Assembly: GCF_965227785.1 (NCBI RefSeq)
Contig: NZ_OZ245785.1
Span: 868,001-932,000, forward strand
DNA: 64,000 nucleotides
Reading direction: 5' to 3'
Source: Gracilimonas sp965227785
GTDB taxonomy: Bacteria; Bacteroidota; Rhodothermia; Balneolales; Balneolaceae
Both the position numbers and the translations under genes were made by a program. This document shows, piece by piece, positions 1-8,862 of this stretch. Every line of letters starts with the position of its first letter. Within the stretch, counting starts at the first letter, position 1. The notes beneath the pieces were generated by a model, which saw only the letters and a list, made by a program, of their open reading frames with translations, did no database searches and had not been told where the DNA came from.

Positions 1-443
1 GAAAAGCTGATTTATATCGAGTTTAGTTATACCTCAAAATAACCGTTTACATTAATCCACTTTCAGAGTTATATTAATTGAAGGAAAAATCGACCTAAAC
101 AAGCTTTTTTAAACTTATTTTCGATTGCATAACGCACAAAATACATACCAAAAACAAACTTTGGTGGCATCATTGTCTCACTCTTGGAACGATGCCTCTA
201 TCGATTTTTTCTTTTTCTGCGGACTATTAATTACAGCCATAACGCAGACTCTCTTTTCTGATTCCGATAAGGAATCCCAAAATAAAACAATTTTAACAGA
301 ATTTACTCCCGAAGCAGCCGCTCGACCGTTTGCTTCCAGCCCCAATCTCTTTAATGAGACCGTAATCAATTTGCACCGTAAATTAATGCGATGGTTCGTT
401 TGCAGGGGTTTCAGCGGCTTCCGGGAAAGGAAGAATTTTACTA
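1..443. other. Leader region upstream of the RNase G gene, no gene supported
   Basis: Nothing here has the look of a gene. An open frame crosses the region on the plus strand but continues out of frame into the RNase gene, and its translation is low in complexity. A small palindrome (GATTCC-gataa-GGAATC, about 260-276) is visible but has no assigned role. The region presumably carries the promoter and 5' leader of the RNase gene; long leaders are common for this family because RNase E autoregulates through its own leader in Proteobacteria, but no such structure is demonstrated here. Confidence 0.5.
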
Positions 444-2189
444 ATGAAGAATCAAATTATTATACACTCTTCGGGGAATCAGACCCGTATCGCGCTTTTA
501 GAAAACAACGAGTTAGCGCAGCTATTCATAGAAACGGAAGAAAACCAACGTACCGTTGGTAACATTTATGTAGCCCGTGTTCATAAGGTATTGAGTGGAA
601 TTCGCGCCGCTTTTATCGATATGGGTACTCCCAAAGATGCCTTTTTACACTTTTCAGATGCCGGTGACCACCTTGATGAATACATCACCAAGCTAAACGG
701 ACCGAACGCTATTCCCGGCCATGCCAAAAAAGACATCGAGAATAAAGACAACCTCTCGAATGTTCAAAAGCAGGTATTAGCCGGCAAAATGTTACGTACC
801 GGCCAGAAGTTGCTGGTTCAAATTGTTAAAGAACCAATTGGCTCTAAAGGGCCTCGAATTTCTACTGACATTACCATTGCCGGACGTTTTCTCGTACTTA
901 TCCCAATGGGTGATTACATCGCGGTATCCAAAAAAATCGGGCATTACAAAGAACGACGCCGACTCAAAGGCATTCTCAACAACATGGTTCCAGATGGTTT
1001 TGGAGTGATTGTGAGAACCGTTGCCCAAGGCCAGGATAAAGAAGCCCTTGAAGATGACCTTCGAAACGTGCTTAAGAAGTGGGAGCAGATTGTAGATAAA
1101 CTGGAAGATGCCAAACCCCCTTCTCTCCTCTATCGTGACCTGAATATGACAGAGAGCCTGATTCGAGATCTATTTGCAAAAAACTATGACCGGGTACTGA
1201 TTGATGATCCGGAAATGTATCGCCAGATAAAGTCCTATGTAGGGCAGATTGCCCCACAAATGGTTCCTAATGTAGAGCTGTATAAGGGTAAAGAGCACAT
1301 TTTTGACTTTATGAAGGTTGCTCATGACGTGAATTCGATCTTCAGCCCGCGTGTACGTATGAAATCTGGCGGTTATCTTATTTTTGAGCAAACCGAAGCC
1401 ATGTATGTGGTAGATGTGAATTCCGGCCCTTACGCCGCTAAAAAGAAGCAAGAGGACAATTCCCTTAAAACTAATCTTGAAGCTGCCAGAGAGGTCGCTA
1501 AACAGCTGAGACTGAGAGATATAGGCGGTATTATCGTTGTTGACTTCATCGACCTGAGGGATGACAAAAACCGCAAGAAAATTTATGATGAGTTAAAGAA
1601 GGAATTTGTCAAAGACCCTGCCAAAACAAATGTAATTGGCATGAGCGACTTTGGGCTGGTTCAGATTACCAGACAGCGTATTCGACCAAGTGTGGTAAAT
1701 TCTGTATCTAAAGTATGCCCGGTCTGTGGCGGTTCCGGAAATGTGGTTTCCCAAGACACCATTCTCACCGACCTGGAAACCTGGTTAAGCAAGTTTAAGC
1801 ATAACACCAGCTACCGTGCAGTTGATCTTTATGTAAACCCATTCCTTAAATCGGTTCTGACAAAAGGTCTGATGAGCACACACTGGAAGTGGATGGCTAA
1901 ATTCCGCATCAAAATCTCCCTGATTGGTGATGAAACGGTATCCATGAATGAATTCCGTGCCACGCTTGTCGGCTCTGATATTGATATTACGGACATTGTA
2001 ATGCGAGACGAATCAATAGAAGAAGTCCTGGATCGTGAAGGTGAACTCATTGAGCTTGAAAGCGGAAAAGGGAACAAAGAGAACCTGGATATCTCTAAGA
2101 AAGAGAGAAGCAACTCAAGCAGATCGTCAGGCCGTAATGACAATTCGAACGGAAGAGGCAATTCTAAGTACTATAAGTCTTCTAACTAA
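444..2189 (+). CDS. rng: Ribonuclease G/E family endoribonuclease
   Basis: Single-strand-specific endoribonuclease that processes rRNA and starts mRNA decay in the cytoplasm. The N-terminus (about residues 30-140) is the S1-like RNA-binding part, with the family signature GNIYVARVHKVLSGIRAAFI. The catalytic metal site is visible as two aspartate motifs, VVDVNSGPY (around residue 323) and IIVVDFIDLRDD (around 366). The zinc-link dimer motif follows as CPVCGG (around 424). At 581 residues it is longer than E. coli RNase G (489), because of an inserted charged stretch in the S1 region and a Ser/Asn/Arg-rich disordered tail after about residue 545. It lacks the long scaffold arm of RNase E. The ATG start is supported by an AAGGA about 12 bases upstream. 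It is followed by hslV after 55 bases on the same strand. Confidence 0.93.
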   Translation: MKNQIIIHSSGNQTRIALLENNELAQLFIETEENQRTVGNIYVARVHKVLSGIRAAFIDMGTPKDAFLHFSDAGDHLDEYITKLNGPNAIPGHAKKDIENKDNLSNVQKQVLAGKMLRTGQKLLVQIVKEPIGSKGPRISTDITIAGRFLVLIPMGDYIAVSKKIGHYKERRRLKGILNNMVPDGFGVIVRTVAQGQDKEALEDDLRNVLKKWEQIVDKLEDAKPPSLLYRDLNMTESLIRDLFAKNYDRVLIDDPEMYRQIKSYVGQIAPQMVPNVELYKGKEHIFDFMKVAHDVNSIFSPRVRMKSGGYLIFEQTEAMYVVDVNSGPYAAKKKQEDNSLKTNLEAAREVAKQLRLRDIGGIIVVDFIDLRDDKNRKKIYDELKKEFVKDPAKTNVIGMSDFGLVQITRQRIRPSVVNSVSKVCPVCGGSGNVVSQDTILTDLETWLSKFKHNTSYRAVDLYVNPFLKSVLTKGLMSTHWKWMAKFRIKISLIGDETVSMNEFRATLVGSDIDITDIVMRDESIEEVLDREGELIELESGKGNKENLDISKKERSNSSRSSGRNDNSNGRGNSKYYKSSN

Positions 2190-2244
2190 GGCTTGGCTTG
2201 GTTTTTGTTTTTAACGGTTCAACTATCATTAATAAATCGAATAC

Positions 2245-2793
2245 ATGAGTTTATCTGAACTACACGCAACTACGGTAGTCGGCATTATCCACAATGGGAA
2301 AGCCGCTATCGGAAGCGACGGACAGGCTACCATGGATAAAACCGTGATGAAAAGTACCGTCAAGAAAGTACGCAAACTTCACGATGGCAAAATTTTGGCC
2401 GGATTTGCCGGTTCTACTGCCGACGCTTTTACCCTTTTTGAGAAATATGAAGAAAAACTGAGCGAGTATAACGGCAATATGGAACGAGCCGCCGTTGAGC
2501 TTGCTAAAGAATGGAGAAAAGACAAGTTCCTGCAAAAGCTACAGGCTTTGTTGGTGGTAATGAACAATGAAAAAGGATTATTGATATCCGGTCAGGGTGA
2601 TGTTATTGAACCCGATGATGAAATAGCGGCCATTGGTAGCGGCGGATCCTATGCTCTTTCAGCTGCCAGAGCGATGAAAAAACACGCTTCAGAATTATCG
2701 GCCGCCGAAATCGTTGAAGAGTCACTGCACATTGCAGCCGACATCGACATTTATACCAATCACAACATTACGATTTTAGAAATAGAAGATTGA
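2245..2793 (+). CDS. hslV: ATP-dependent protease peptidase subunit HslV
   Basis: Proteolytic core of the HslUV (ClpQY) complex, a cytoplasmic threonine protease that forms a double hexamer and degrades unfolded or regulatory proteins fed to it by HslU. The precursor has a short propeptide (MSLSELHA); removal exposes the catalytic threonine of TTVVGI at residue 9. The IGSDGQATM motif and the C-terminal THN-ITILE segment are typical of the family. Its 182 residues match the usual length. The gene ends one base before the hslU start codon, so the two subunits are almost certainly co-translated. Confidence 0.97.
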   Translation: MSLSELHATTVVGIIHNGKAAIGSDGQATMDKTVMKSTVKKVRKLHDGKILAGFAGSTADAFTLFEKYEEKLSEYNGNMERAAVELAKEWRKDKFLQKLQALLVVMNNEKGLLISGQGDVIEPDDEIAAIGSGGSYALSAARAMKKHASELSAAEIVEESLHIAADIDIYTNHNITILEIED

Positions 2794-2794
2794 T

Positions 2795-4204
2795 ATGCTA
2801 ACCATTCAGGAAAAGAATTTAACACCTCAGCAGATTGTAGCTGAGTTAGATAAATACATTGTTGGGCAAAAATCAGCAAAAAGATCTGTTTCCATTGCCC
2901 TCCGAAACCGCTGGAGAAGACTCAATTCAGATGAAGAAATCAGAGATGAAATTGTACCAAATAACATCCTGCTGATTGGTCCTACCGGTGTTGGTAAAAC
3001 AGAAATTGCCCGTCGCCTGGCTAAACTGGCACATGCCCCCTTTATGAAAGTAGAAGCCTCCAAATTTACGGAGGTTGGCTATGTTGGTCGTGATGTGGAA
3101 TCCATGATCCGTGACCTAACAGATGTTGCTATCAGCATGGTGAAGCAGGAAATGCAGGACCGTGTTAAAGAAAAAGCGGAACACAAAGCAGAAGAACGAA
3201 TTCTGGATATCCTCATCCCCCCTGTTAAGAAATCCGGAGTTGGGTTCAACAGCAGTTCCAACAATGATGATTTTGATCCGGAGAAAGCCAGCGATTCTGA
3301 ACTTAACGAACGGACCCGCGAACGCTTCCGGGAGAAACTCCGCAATGGAGAACTGGAAGACCGGGAAATTGAAATCGAAGTAAACTCTTCCAAAAACCCG
3401 ATGATGAAAGTATTTGGTCCTCAGGGAATGGAAGAAATGGGCATTAACCTCCAGGATATGCTCGGAAATCTCGGAAAAGGAAATAAAAAGACCAAACGTA
3501 AGCTTCCTATTAAAGAAGCCCGGGAGATTCTGACTGAGGAAGAAGCCGAAAAAATGATCGACCATGAGTCGGCTGTTCAGGAAGCGTTGGAACGTGTGCA
3601 AAAACAAGGGATCGTATTTATAGATGAAATTGATAAGATTGCTGAATCTTCTACGGGAAGCGGTGGGAAAGGCGGACCTGATGTAAGCCGACAGGGTGTA
3701 CAACGCGACCTCCTGCCTATTGTAGAAGGTAGTGCTGTAAACACCAAACACGGTATCGTGAAGACCGACCACATTTTATTTATCGGTTCCGGAGCATTTC
3801 ACGTTTCGAAACCGTCTGACCTGATTCCTGAACTTCAGGGACGTTTTCCAATTCGTGTAGAATTGAATTCTCTTACAGAAGATGATTTCGTGGATATCTT
3901 GTCCAAGCCCAAAAATGCACTCACCAAACAGTACATTGCCATGCTGGATACCGAAGGTGTGGAAATTGAATTCAAAGAAGAGGCCATTCAGGAAATCGCC
4001 CGCATCGCTGCCGAAGTGAATGCATCCGTTGAAAATATCGGTGCCAGAAGGTTACACACCATCATGTCATCCTTATTTGATGAACTGCTTTTTGCTGTTC
4101 CCGATGATATCAACTCCGGCAAAATTACCATCGACCGTGCATACGTTGACAAACAACTGGCCGGTATCGTGAAAAACAAGGATTTAAGCCATTATATCCT
4201 GTAA
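2795..4204 (+). CDS. hslU: ATP-dependent protease ATPase subunit HslU
   Basis: AAA+ unfoldase that recognises substrates, unfolds them and translocates them into HslV. Walker A is GPTGVGKT around residue 62 and Walker B is VFIDEIDK around residue 274. The I-domain between them (about 110-245) is acidic and variable, as expected. The pore-loop GYVGRDVE is present around residue 91. The C-terminus ends in LSHYIL, the conserved tail that docks into HslV and activates it. Length of 469 residues fits the family. A 13-bp hairpin lies about 40 bases downstream. Confidence 0.97.
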   Translation: MLTIQEKNLTPQQIVAELDKYIVGQKSAKRSVSIALRNRWRRLNSDEEIRDEIVPNNILLIGPTGVGKTEIARRLAKLAHAPFMKVEASKFTEVGYVGRDVESMIRDLTDVAISMVKQEMQDRVKEKAEHKAEERILDILIPPVKKSGVGFNSSSNNDDFDPEKASDSELNERTRERFREKLRNGELEDREIEIEVNSSKNPMMKVFGPQGMEEMGINLQDMLGNLGKGNKKTKRKLPIKEAREILTEEEAEKMIDHESAVQEALERVQKQGIVFIDEIDKIAESSTGSGGKGGPDVSRQGVQRDLLPIVEGSAVNTKHGIVKTDHILFIGSGAFHVSKPSDLIPELQGRFPIRVELNSLTEDDFVDILSKPKNALTKQYIAMLDTEGVEIEFKEEAIQEIARIAAEVNASVENIGARRLHTIMSSLFDELLFAVPDDINSGKITIDRAYVDKQLAGIVKNKDLSHYIL

Positions 4205-4243
4205 GAAAATCCGTTATCGTCTTTCATTTCGTATTTAAATCAG

Positions 4244-4273
4244 AGAAGGTGTTAACTTGTTTTAACGCCTTCT
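4244..4273 (+). terminator. Possible terminator hairpin after hslVU
   Basis: Inverted repeat AGAAGGTGTTAA / TTAACGCCTTCT with a 6-base loop and one G-T pair, located 40 bases after hslU. It lacks a strong T-run, so it may be a weak or factor-assisted terminator or an mRNA 3'-end stabiliser. Confidence 0.45.
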
Positions 4274-4367
4274 TAGTAATTGTAGAATACTACATTATTT
4301 AGTACAATCGTTTGGAATGAAATTATTTGCCACATTTTAGGTTTTTACTACCATACACTGATGTAAG

Positions 4368-6272
4368 ATGATATTTATGCACTTGAAAAAAATACTGTAC
4401 CCCAACCTTCTCATACTTTTTATTCTTGCGGCTCTCCGCTTTACCGGAGTCGATCCCGTTCTCCAAACTGAGTCGGATGACACCAAGAATCTGACTAAAT
4501 ATCATCAGGCTCAGCGCAGTATCATTGCCAATTATTTCCGGGAACCTGATTTAAATAAAATGTACAAAACCAGTATCAAGCGGATGGTTTTGGCCATCAA
4601 AGATTCTACCCTTCTTGTGGATGGCACCCCGATTGATACAACTTTCCAGGGCGTTCAAATTAACAGCATCAGAGATTCGTTCTCTAACTTTGAAAAGGCT
4701 TATCTGTACATTTCCAATAACAGTCCTGATGAAAACATGACTCGCCTTACAGAAGAGGCCATAAGAGGTATGTTCTCCACTCTTGACCCCCACTCGATGT
4801 ATATCGAGCCGGAGGATAATGAACAGATACAGGCAGAATTTGCCGGAAAATTTCAGGGTATTGGTGTGCAATTTCAGGTAATTGAAGACACCATTACTGT
4901 AGTCACTGCTATTTCCGGAGGTCCAAGTGATCAACTTGGCATACGTTCCGGAGACCGTATTATCGCTATCGAAGATTCCTCAGCCATCGGTTTTACAAAC
5001 GAGATGGTTGTAAACCGGCTTCGCGGGGAAAAAGGATCGAAGGTGAAGGTCACCGTCAAAAGACCTAACGTGAAACAGCCAATCAATTTTGTAATTACAC
5101 GGGATGATATCCCACTTTATACCGTGGATACTTCCTATATGCTGGATGAAAGCACCGGGTATATAAAAATTAATCGGTTTGCTGCTACCACTCATGATGA
5201 ATTTATGCAGGCAGTAAAAGAGCTTGAAAAAGAAGGCATGGAGCGAATTGTTCTTGACCTCCGGGGAAATCCGGGCGGCTACCTGAGCCAGGCTATCGCT
5301 ATCGCCGAGGAATTCTTTCCACAGGGAACCGAATTGGTTTCTACCAAAAGCAAGAACAGCCGCTTTAATGGTGAATACTTCTCTCGTAAAGACGGACAGC
5401 TCAAAGAAGAACCCGTTATTATCTTAGTGGACGAAGGTGCTGCATCTGCCAGTGAAATTGTAAGTGGAGCAGTCCAGGATCACGACCGTGGACTCATCGT
5501 TGGGAAAAGAACTTTCGGTAAAGGTCTCGTTCAGCAACAGTATGAGCTTGTTGACAAGAGTAGTGTTCGTGTTACCATTTCCCGCTATTATACCCCTTCA
5601 GGACGTTTAATTCAGAAACCTTTTGTAGAAGGTGGTGAGCAATATGCCTATGAAATTTATCGTCGCAATGATGCAATGGACGACGCCTCTGAGTTTATTG
5701 ATCACGTTCCGGATTCACTGAAGTATTCAACTGATGCCGGACGAACCGTGTATGGCGGTGGCGGTATTGTTCCTGATTATATCGTGCCTTCAGACACGAC
5801 CACTTCTGCTTATGTATTCAACTTTTCCATCCGTGAACGGGCTGTCTTTGATTACGTTCGCTCATTCCTTGATGAACAGGGTGATGCATTCCGTAGCGAA
5901 TGGGAAAACGGGTTCGAAGGATTCCGAAATAATTTTGAGTGGGAGCAAAACCAGATTGATGGTGTTAAATCTCTGTTATTTGAACGTGGAATGGTGGTCA
6001 CAGACACAGTAAACTCACCGAAATTCCAGAATGATTCCCTGTTTATCCCTAACGGTCATTTTGAAGAGATCTCTTATCTAATTGAAGGGCGAATGAAAGC
6101 TGAGCTGGCACGTCAGATTTGGGGCATGAAATATTTCTACCCTATTGCCAACGATATATTTGATAAAACCCTGAAGGAGGCAATGACTCTTTGGGATGCT
6201 GTTGCCAGACTTGAAGCCTTAGCAAACGGCAAGGCTGAAGCCAGCATTGGGAACCTTCAAAACCAAAATTAA
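4368..6272 (+). CDS. Carboxy-terminal processing protease, S41 family
   Basis: Periplasmic serine protease of the CtpA/Prc type, which trims the C-termini of envelope proteins. An N-terminal hydrophobic segment (about residues 8-25) acts as signal anchor. A PDZ domain follows at about 155-240 (GIGVQFQV...GDRIIAIEDSSAIG). The S41 catalytic domain has DLRGNPGGYLS around residue 303, the nucleophile in ASASEIVSGAV (serine near 360) and the general-base lysine in RTFGKGLVQQ (near 385). After the protease core there are about 200 further residues that I cannot assign. The start could also be the ATG nine bases downstream; no strong ribosome binding site decides it. It stands alone, with a terminator after it. 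Confidence 0.9.
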   Translation: MIFMHLKKILYPNLLILFILAALRFTGVDPVLQTESDDTKNLTKYHQAQRSIIANYFREPDLNKMYKTSIKRMVLAIKDSTLLVDGTPIDTTFQGVQINSIRDSFSNFEKAYLYISNNSPDENMTRLTEEAIRGMFSTLDPHSMYIEPEDNEQIQAEFAGKFQGIGVQFQVIEDTITVVTAISGGPSDQLGIRSGDRIIAIEDSSAIGFTNEMVVNRLRGEKGSKVKVTVKRPNVKQPINFVITRDDIPLYTVDTSYMLDESTGYIKINRFAATTHDEFMQAVKELEKEGMERIVLDLRGNPGGYLSQAIAIAEEFFPQGTELVSTKSKNSRFNGEYFSRKDGQLKEEPVIILVDEGAASASEIVSGAVQDHDRGLIVGKRTFGKGLVQQQYELVDKSSVRVTISRYYTPSGRLIQKPFVEGGEQYAYEIYRRNDAMDDASEFIDHVPDSLKYSTDAGRTVYGGGGIVPDYIVPSDTTTSAYVFNFSIRERAVFDYVRSFLDEQGDAFRSEWENGFEGFRNNFEWEQNQIDGVKSLLFERGMVVTDTVNSPKFQNDSLFIPNGHFEEISYLIEGRMKAELARQIWGMKYFYPIANDIFDKTLKEAMTLWDAVARLEALANGKAEASIGNLQNQN

Positions 6273-6300
6273 TAGTTCACTCTGAAATTTCATTAAACTA

Positions 6301-6326
6301 AAAAGGCCTCAAATGAGGCCTTTTTT
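6301..6326. terminator. Bidirectional terminator between convergent genes
   Basis: Perfect 10-bp stem AAAAGGCCTC / GAGGCCTTTT with a 4-base loop, with A-run and T-run on the two sides. It sits between the convergent protease gene and acyl-CoA ligase gene and can stop transcription from both. Confidence 0.9.
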
Positions 6327-6351
6327 ATTGCATTGGTTTGCCGTAGTACTC

Positions 6352-8229
6352 TCAGTCATCCTTAAAAATGTCTTCTATCAGATGACCATATTTATCAGAA
6401 ATCACCCGTCGTTTCACTTTAAGAGTCGGGGTAATTTCTCCTGTTTCTACGGTGAATTCGTTAGGAACTAATCGGAAATCCCGGATTTTCTCATGCGAGG
6501 CCAGTTCTTTGGAGAATGAACGAATCTCTTTTTTGTAGATATCTTTCACTTCATCCAGTTCGATAAGCTCTTCATTGTTTGAAAACTTGAGTCCTTGCCC
6601 CCTTGCAAACTTTCCAACTACTTCAAAATCGGGTACAATAATAGCTGCCATATAATTTTGAGCTTCACCCACAACTACAATCTGATCGATCCACTTACTT
6701 GTTTTGAAAAGATCCTCAATGGGTCCCGGATAGATATTTTTGCCACCGGCATTTACAATCATATGCTTAATGCGATCGGTTATTTTAAGGAATCCTTCAT
6801 CAAATTTGCCAACGTCTCCGGTATGAAGCCATCCATCATCGTCTATCATCTCTTTAGTGGCTTCTTCATTGTTCCAATATCCTTTCATTACGTTCGGGCC
6901 TTTACAGAGAATTTCACCCGCTTCAGAACTTGTTTCTGTTGGATAATCTTCACCACTAATCTGTGCCAGCAATTTGCCATCTTCCAGGCTTTGAATTCCC
7001 ACCGTGACTCCTGAAATAACGGTCCCGACCGCTCCAACTTTCTCCTGACCGGGCTTATTGGCAGCCATTACGGGTGAAGTTTCTGTTAACCCATATCCCT
7101 GAAGAATATTCATACCAGCACACTGAAAAAACGTGTCGATTTCCGGAGGTAATGCCGCACCACCAGAAACAAAGAGCCGGACGTGACCACCCGTGCGTTC
7201 TTTCAGCTTATCAAAAACCAATTTATCAGCTATTTTCTTTTGAAGAGAAACCAGCCCTCGTTTTCCTTCTGAATACTTGCGCCCGGTTTCAACGGCCCAG
7301 TTAAATATTTTCTTTTTGGTATCACTGCCCTCTTCCACACTTTTAACAATCAGGTTATACATCTTTTCAAAAAGACGAGGCACACTGATCATAATGGTGG
7401 GTTTGGCTTCGGGCATGTTCTTGGATACCGTGTCCACACTTTCCGCATAGTAAACCTCTACACCGGAAGAAATCATAGCATAATAACCCGCCGTGCGTTC
7501 GAATGAATGACAAAGCGGCAAAAAGGAAAGTAACCGGTCATTCTCATCCCAGTAAATATGCTGAGTGGCTGCTTTCACATTACTCACAATATTGTGATGA
7601 GTAAGCATAGCCCCTTTTGGCTTACCTGTGGTACCGGACGTATAGATTAAAGTAGCTACATCCTCGGGCTCTACTTCCATCGTTCTCTTCTTGATAGTTT
7701 CTTTGTGTTCTTCGAGATGCTTACCACCTTCAATCAGCATATCGTCAAACATCTTCACATAACTTTCTTCCATCAAATGCCCGAGCTTTGGGACATCGAA
7801 AGCAATAATTTCATTCAACTCTTCGCAATTATCAAAAATTTCCACTGCTTTTTTGAGCTGAAGTCCGGTGGAAACAAAGAACACTTTCGCGCCTGAATCC
7901 TGCAGTATGTACTCACACTGGGACGGCGGCAGAGTTGTATATAACGAAACGTTTATGCCTCCCACCAGCTGAATGGCGAGATCTATGGCAGCCCATTCGT
8001 AACGGTTTTCACTTAAAATTCCAACGCGGTCTCCTTTTTCAATACCTTGCTCAATCAGGTAAGCAGCTATTGAATAGACGTCGTCTGTAACCTGCTCCCA
8101 ATAAATAGGTTGGTATTCAGAATCAGGATTAGGTTTGAAATAAAACTGAGCTTTTTCAGCACCGTCGTATTTACGGGATAGATTCAAGAATAATTCAGTC
8201 AGTGTTTCAAAAGGGACTATTGTAGGCAT
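6352..8229 (-). CDS. Long-chain fatty acid--CoA ligase (AMP-forming)
   Basis: Activates long-chain fatty acids to acyl-CoA through an acyl-adenylate, feeding beta-oxidation or lipid synthesis. The ATP-binding P-loop YTSGTTGKPKGAM lies around residue 190. The adenylate-forming motif GYGLTETSP follows mid-protein. The hinge and C-terminal motifs GWLHTGDVG and DRIKHMIVNAGGKNIYP are intact. I take the ATG giving MPTIVPFE at 8229 (625 residues) rather than an upstream in-frame ATG, because the extra 26 residues overlap the divergent Fur-family region and do not resemble the family. Substrate range cannot be read from sequence. It is transcribed divergently from the Fur-family gene. Confidence 0.9.
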   Translation of the reverse strand: MPTIVPFETLTELFLNLSRKYDGAEKAQFYFKPNPDSEYQPIYWEQVTDDVYSIAAYLIEQGIEKGDRVGILSENRYEWAAIDLAIQLVGGINVSLYTTLPPSQCEYILQDSGAKVFFVSTGLQLKKAVEIFDNCEELNEIIAFDVPKLGHLMEESYVKMFDDMLIEGGKHLEEHKETIKKRTMEVEPEDVATLIYTSGTTGKPKGAMLTHHNIVSNVKAATQHIYWDENDRLLSFLPLCHSFERTAGYYAMISSGVEVYYAESVDTVSKNMPEAKPTIMISVPRLFEKMYNLIVKSVEEGSDTKKKIFNWAVETGRKYSEGKRGLVSLQKKIADKLVFDKLKERTGGHVRLFVSGGAALPPEIDTFFQCAGMNILQGYGLTETSPVMAANKPGQEKVGAVGTVISGVTVGIQSLEDGKLLAQISGEDYPTETSSEAGEILCKGPNVMKGYWNNEEATKEMIDDDGWLHTGDVGKFDEGFLKITDRIKHMIVNAGGKNIYPGPIEDLFKTSKWIDQIVVVGEAQNYMAAIIVPDFEVVGKFARGQGLKFSNNEELIELDEVKDIYKKEIRSFSKELASHEKIRDFRLVPNEFTVETGEITPTLKVKRRVISDKYGHLIEDIFKDD

Positions 8230-8347
8230 ATTGATTAAATTTATTCCATTTAAACTGCGTCCGAAATATAATACTCTTGAAATCAAAAGCACGGGTTTCA
8301 AAAGCAAGTTTACATATCGTATATTACAGCATAAATTAATTGAAGTT

Positions 8348-8854
8348 ATGGCACATCCAGCACACGAAGATACTGTAAATTTAGTAAAGGAGATTTTTCG
8401 CTCCTATCTTAAAGAAAGAAATCAACGTCAAACCCCGGAGCGTTTTATGGTTCTGGAAGAGATCTATACGGCTGATGGTCACTTTGACGCAGATGATATC
8501 TTTTTCAGAATGAAGGAAGCCGGCACCCGTGTGTCGCGTGCAACCGTTTACAATACTCTTGATCTTTTGGTAGAATGTGGGCTGGTTCAGCGTCAGCAAT
8601 TCGGGAAGAGCCAGTACTATTATGAGCGTGCCTATGCTTATCAACAGCACGACCATATCATTTGCCGGGATTGCGGACATGTACTTGAATTCTGCGACCC
8701 CCGCATTGGTGAAATACAGCGCATGCTCTCAGAAATTCACGATATGGATATCGACGGGCACTCTCTACACTTCTTCGGAACCTGCAGCGATAAAGAAGCT
8801 TGTCAAAAAAGGCAGGAAAAGGGAAGTAAATTAGCCGACCTGAAAGAATCCTAA
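8348..8854 (+). CDS. Fur-family metal- or peroxide-responsive transcriptional regulator
   Basis: DNA-binding repressor of the Fur/PerR/Zur family. The N-terminal winged helix includes RQTPERFMVLEEIY and RATVYNTLDLLVECGLV. The regulatory metal site is recognisable in QHDHIICRDCGHVLEF, with His and CxxC ligands. A further Cys pair near the end (GTCSDKEAC) could be part of a structural zinc site. Length is 168 residues from the ATG at 8348; an upstream ATG in frame would add 39 residues typical of no Fur protein. Whether it senses iron, zinc or peroxide cannot be decided from sequence. The stop codon is eight bases from the stop of the convergent dacB-like gene. Confidence 0.88.
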   Translation: MAHPAHEDTVNLVKEIFRSYLKERNQRQTPERFMVLEEIYTADGHFDADDIFFRMKEAGTRVSRATVYNTLDLLVECGLVQRQQFGKSQYYYERAYAYQQHDHIICRDCGHVLEFCDPRIGEIQRMLSEIHDMDIDGHSLHFFGTCSDKEACQKRQEKGSKLADLKES

Positions 8855-8862
8855 TTCTCTGA

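Noticed and set aside
263..270. TCCGATAA as a sigma28 -10 element in the leader of the RNase gene
   Set aside because: No matching -35 element at the right distance (GCAGACTC), and it forms part of a small palindrome.
125..562. Open frame of 145 codons before the RNase G gene
   Set aside because: It overlaps the start of the clearly conserved RNase G gene in another frame, has no ribosome binding site and a low-complexity translation.
3116..3772. 218-codon open frame antisense to hslU
   Set aside because: It lies entirely within hslU on the other strand; the translation shows only mirror bias of the real gene (many Phe, Leu and Ser) and no domain.
4621..4640. TGGCAC-N5-TTGAT inside the S41 protease gene
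   Set aside because: The -12 half is imperfect, it is intragenic and no gene starts nearby.
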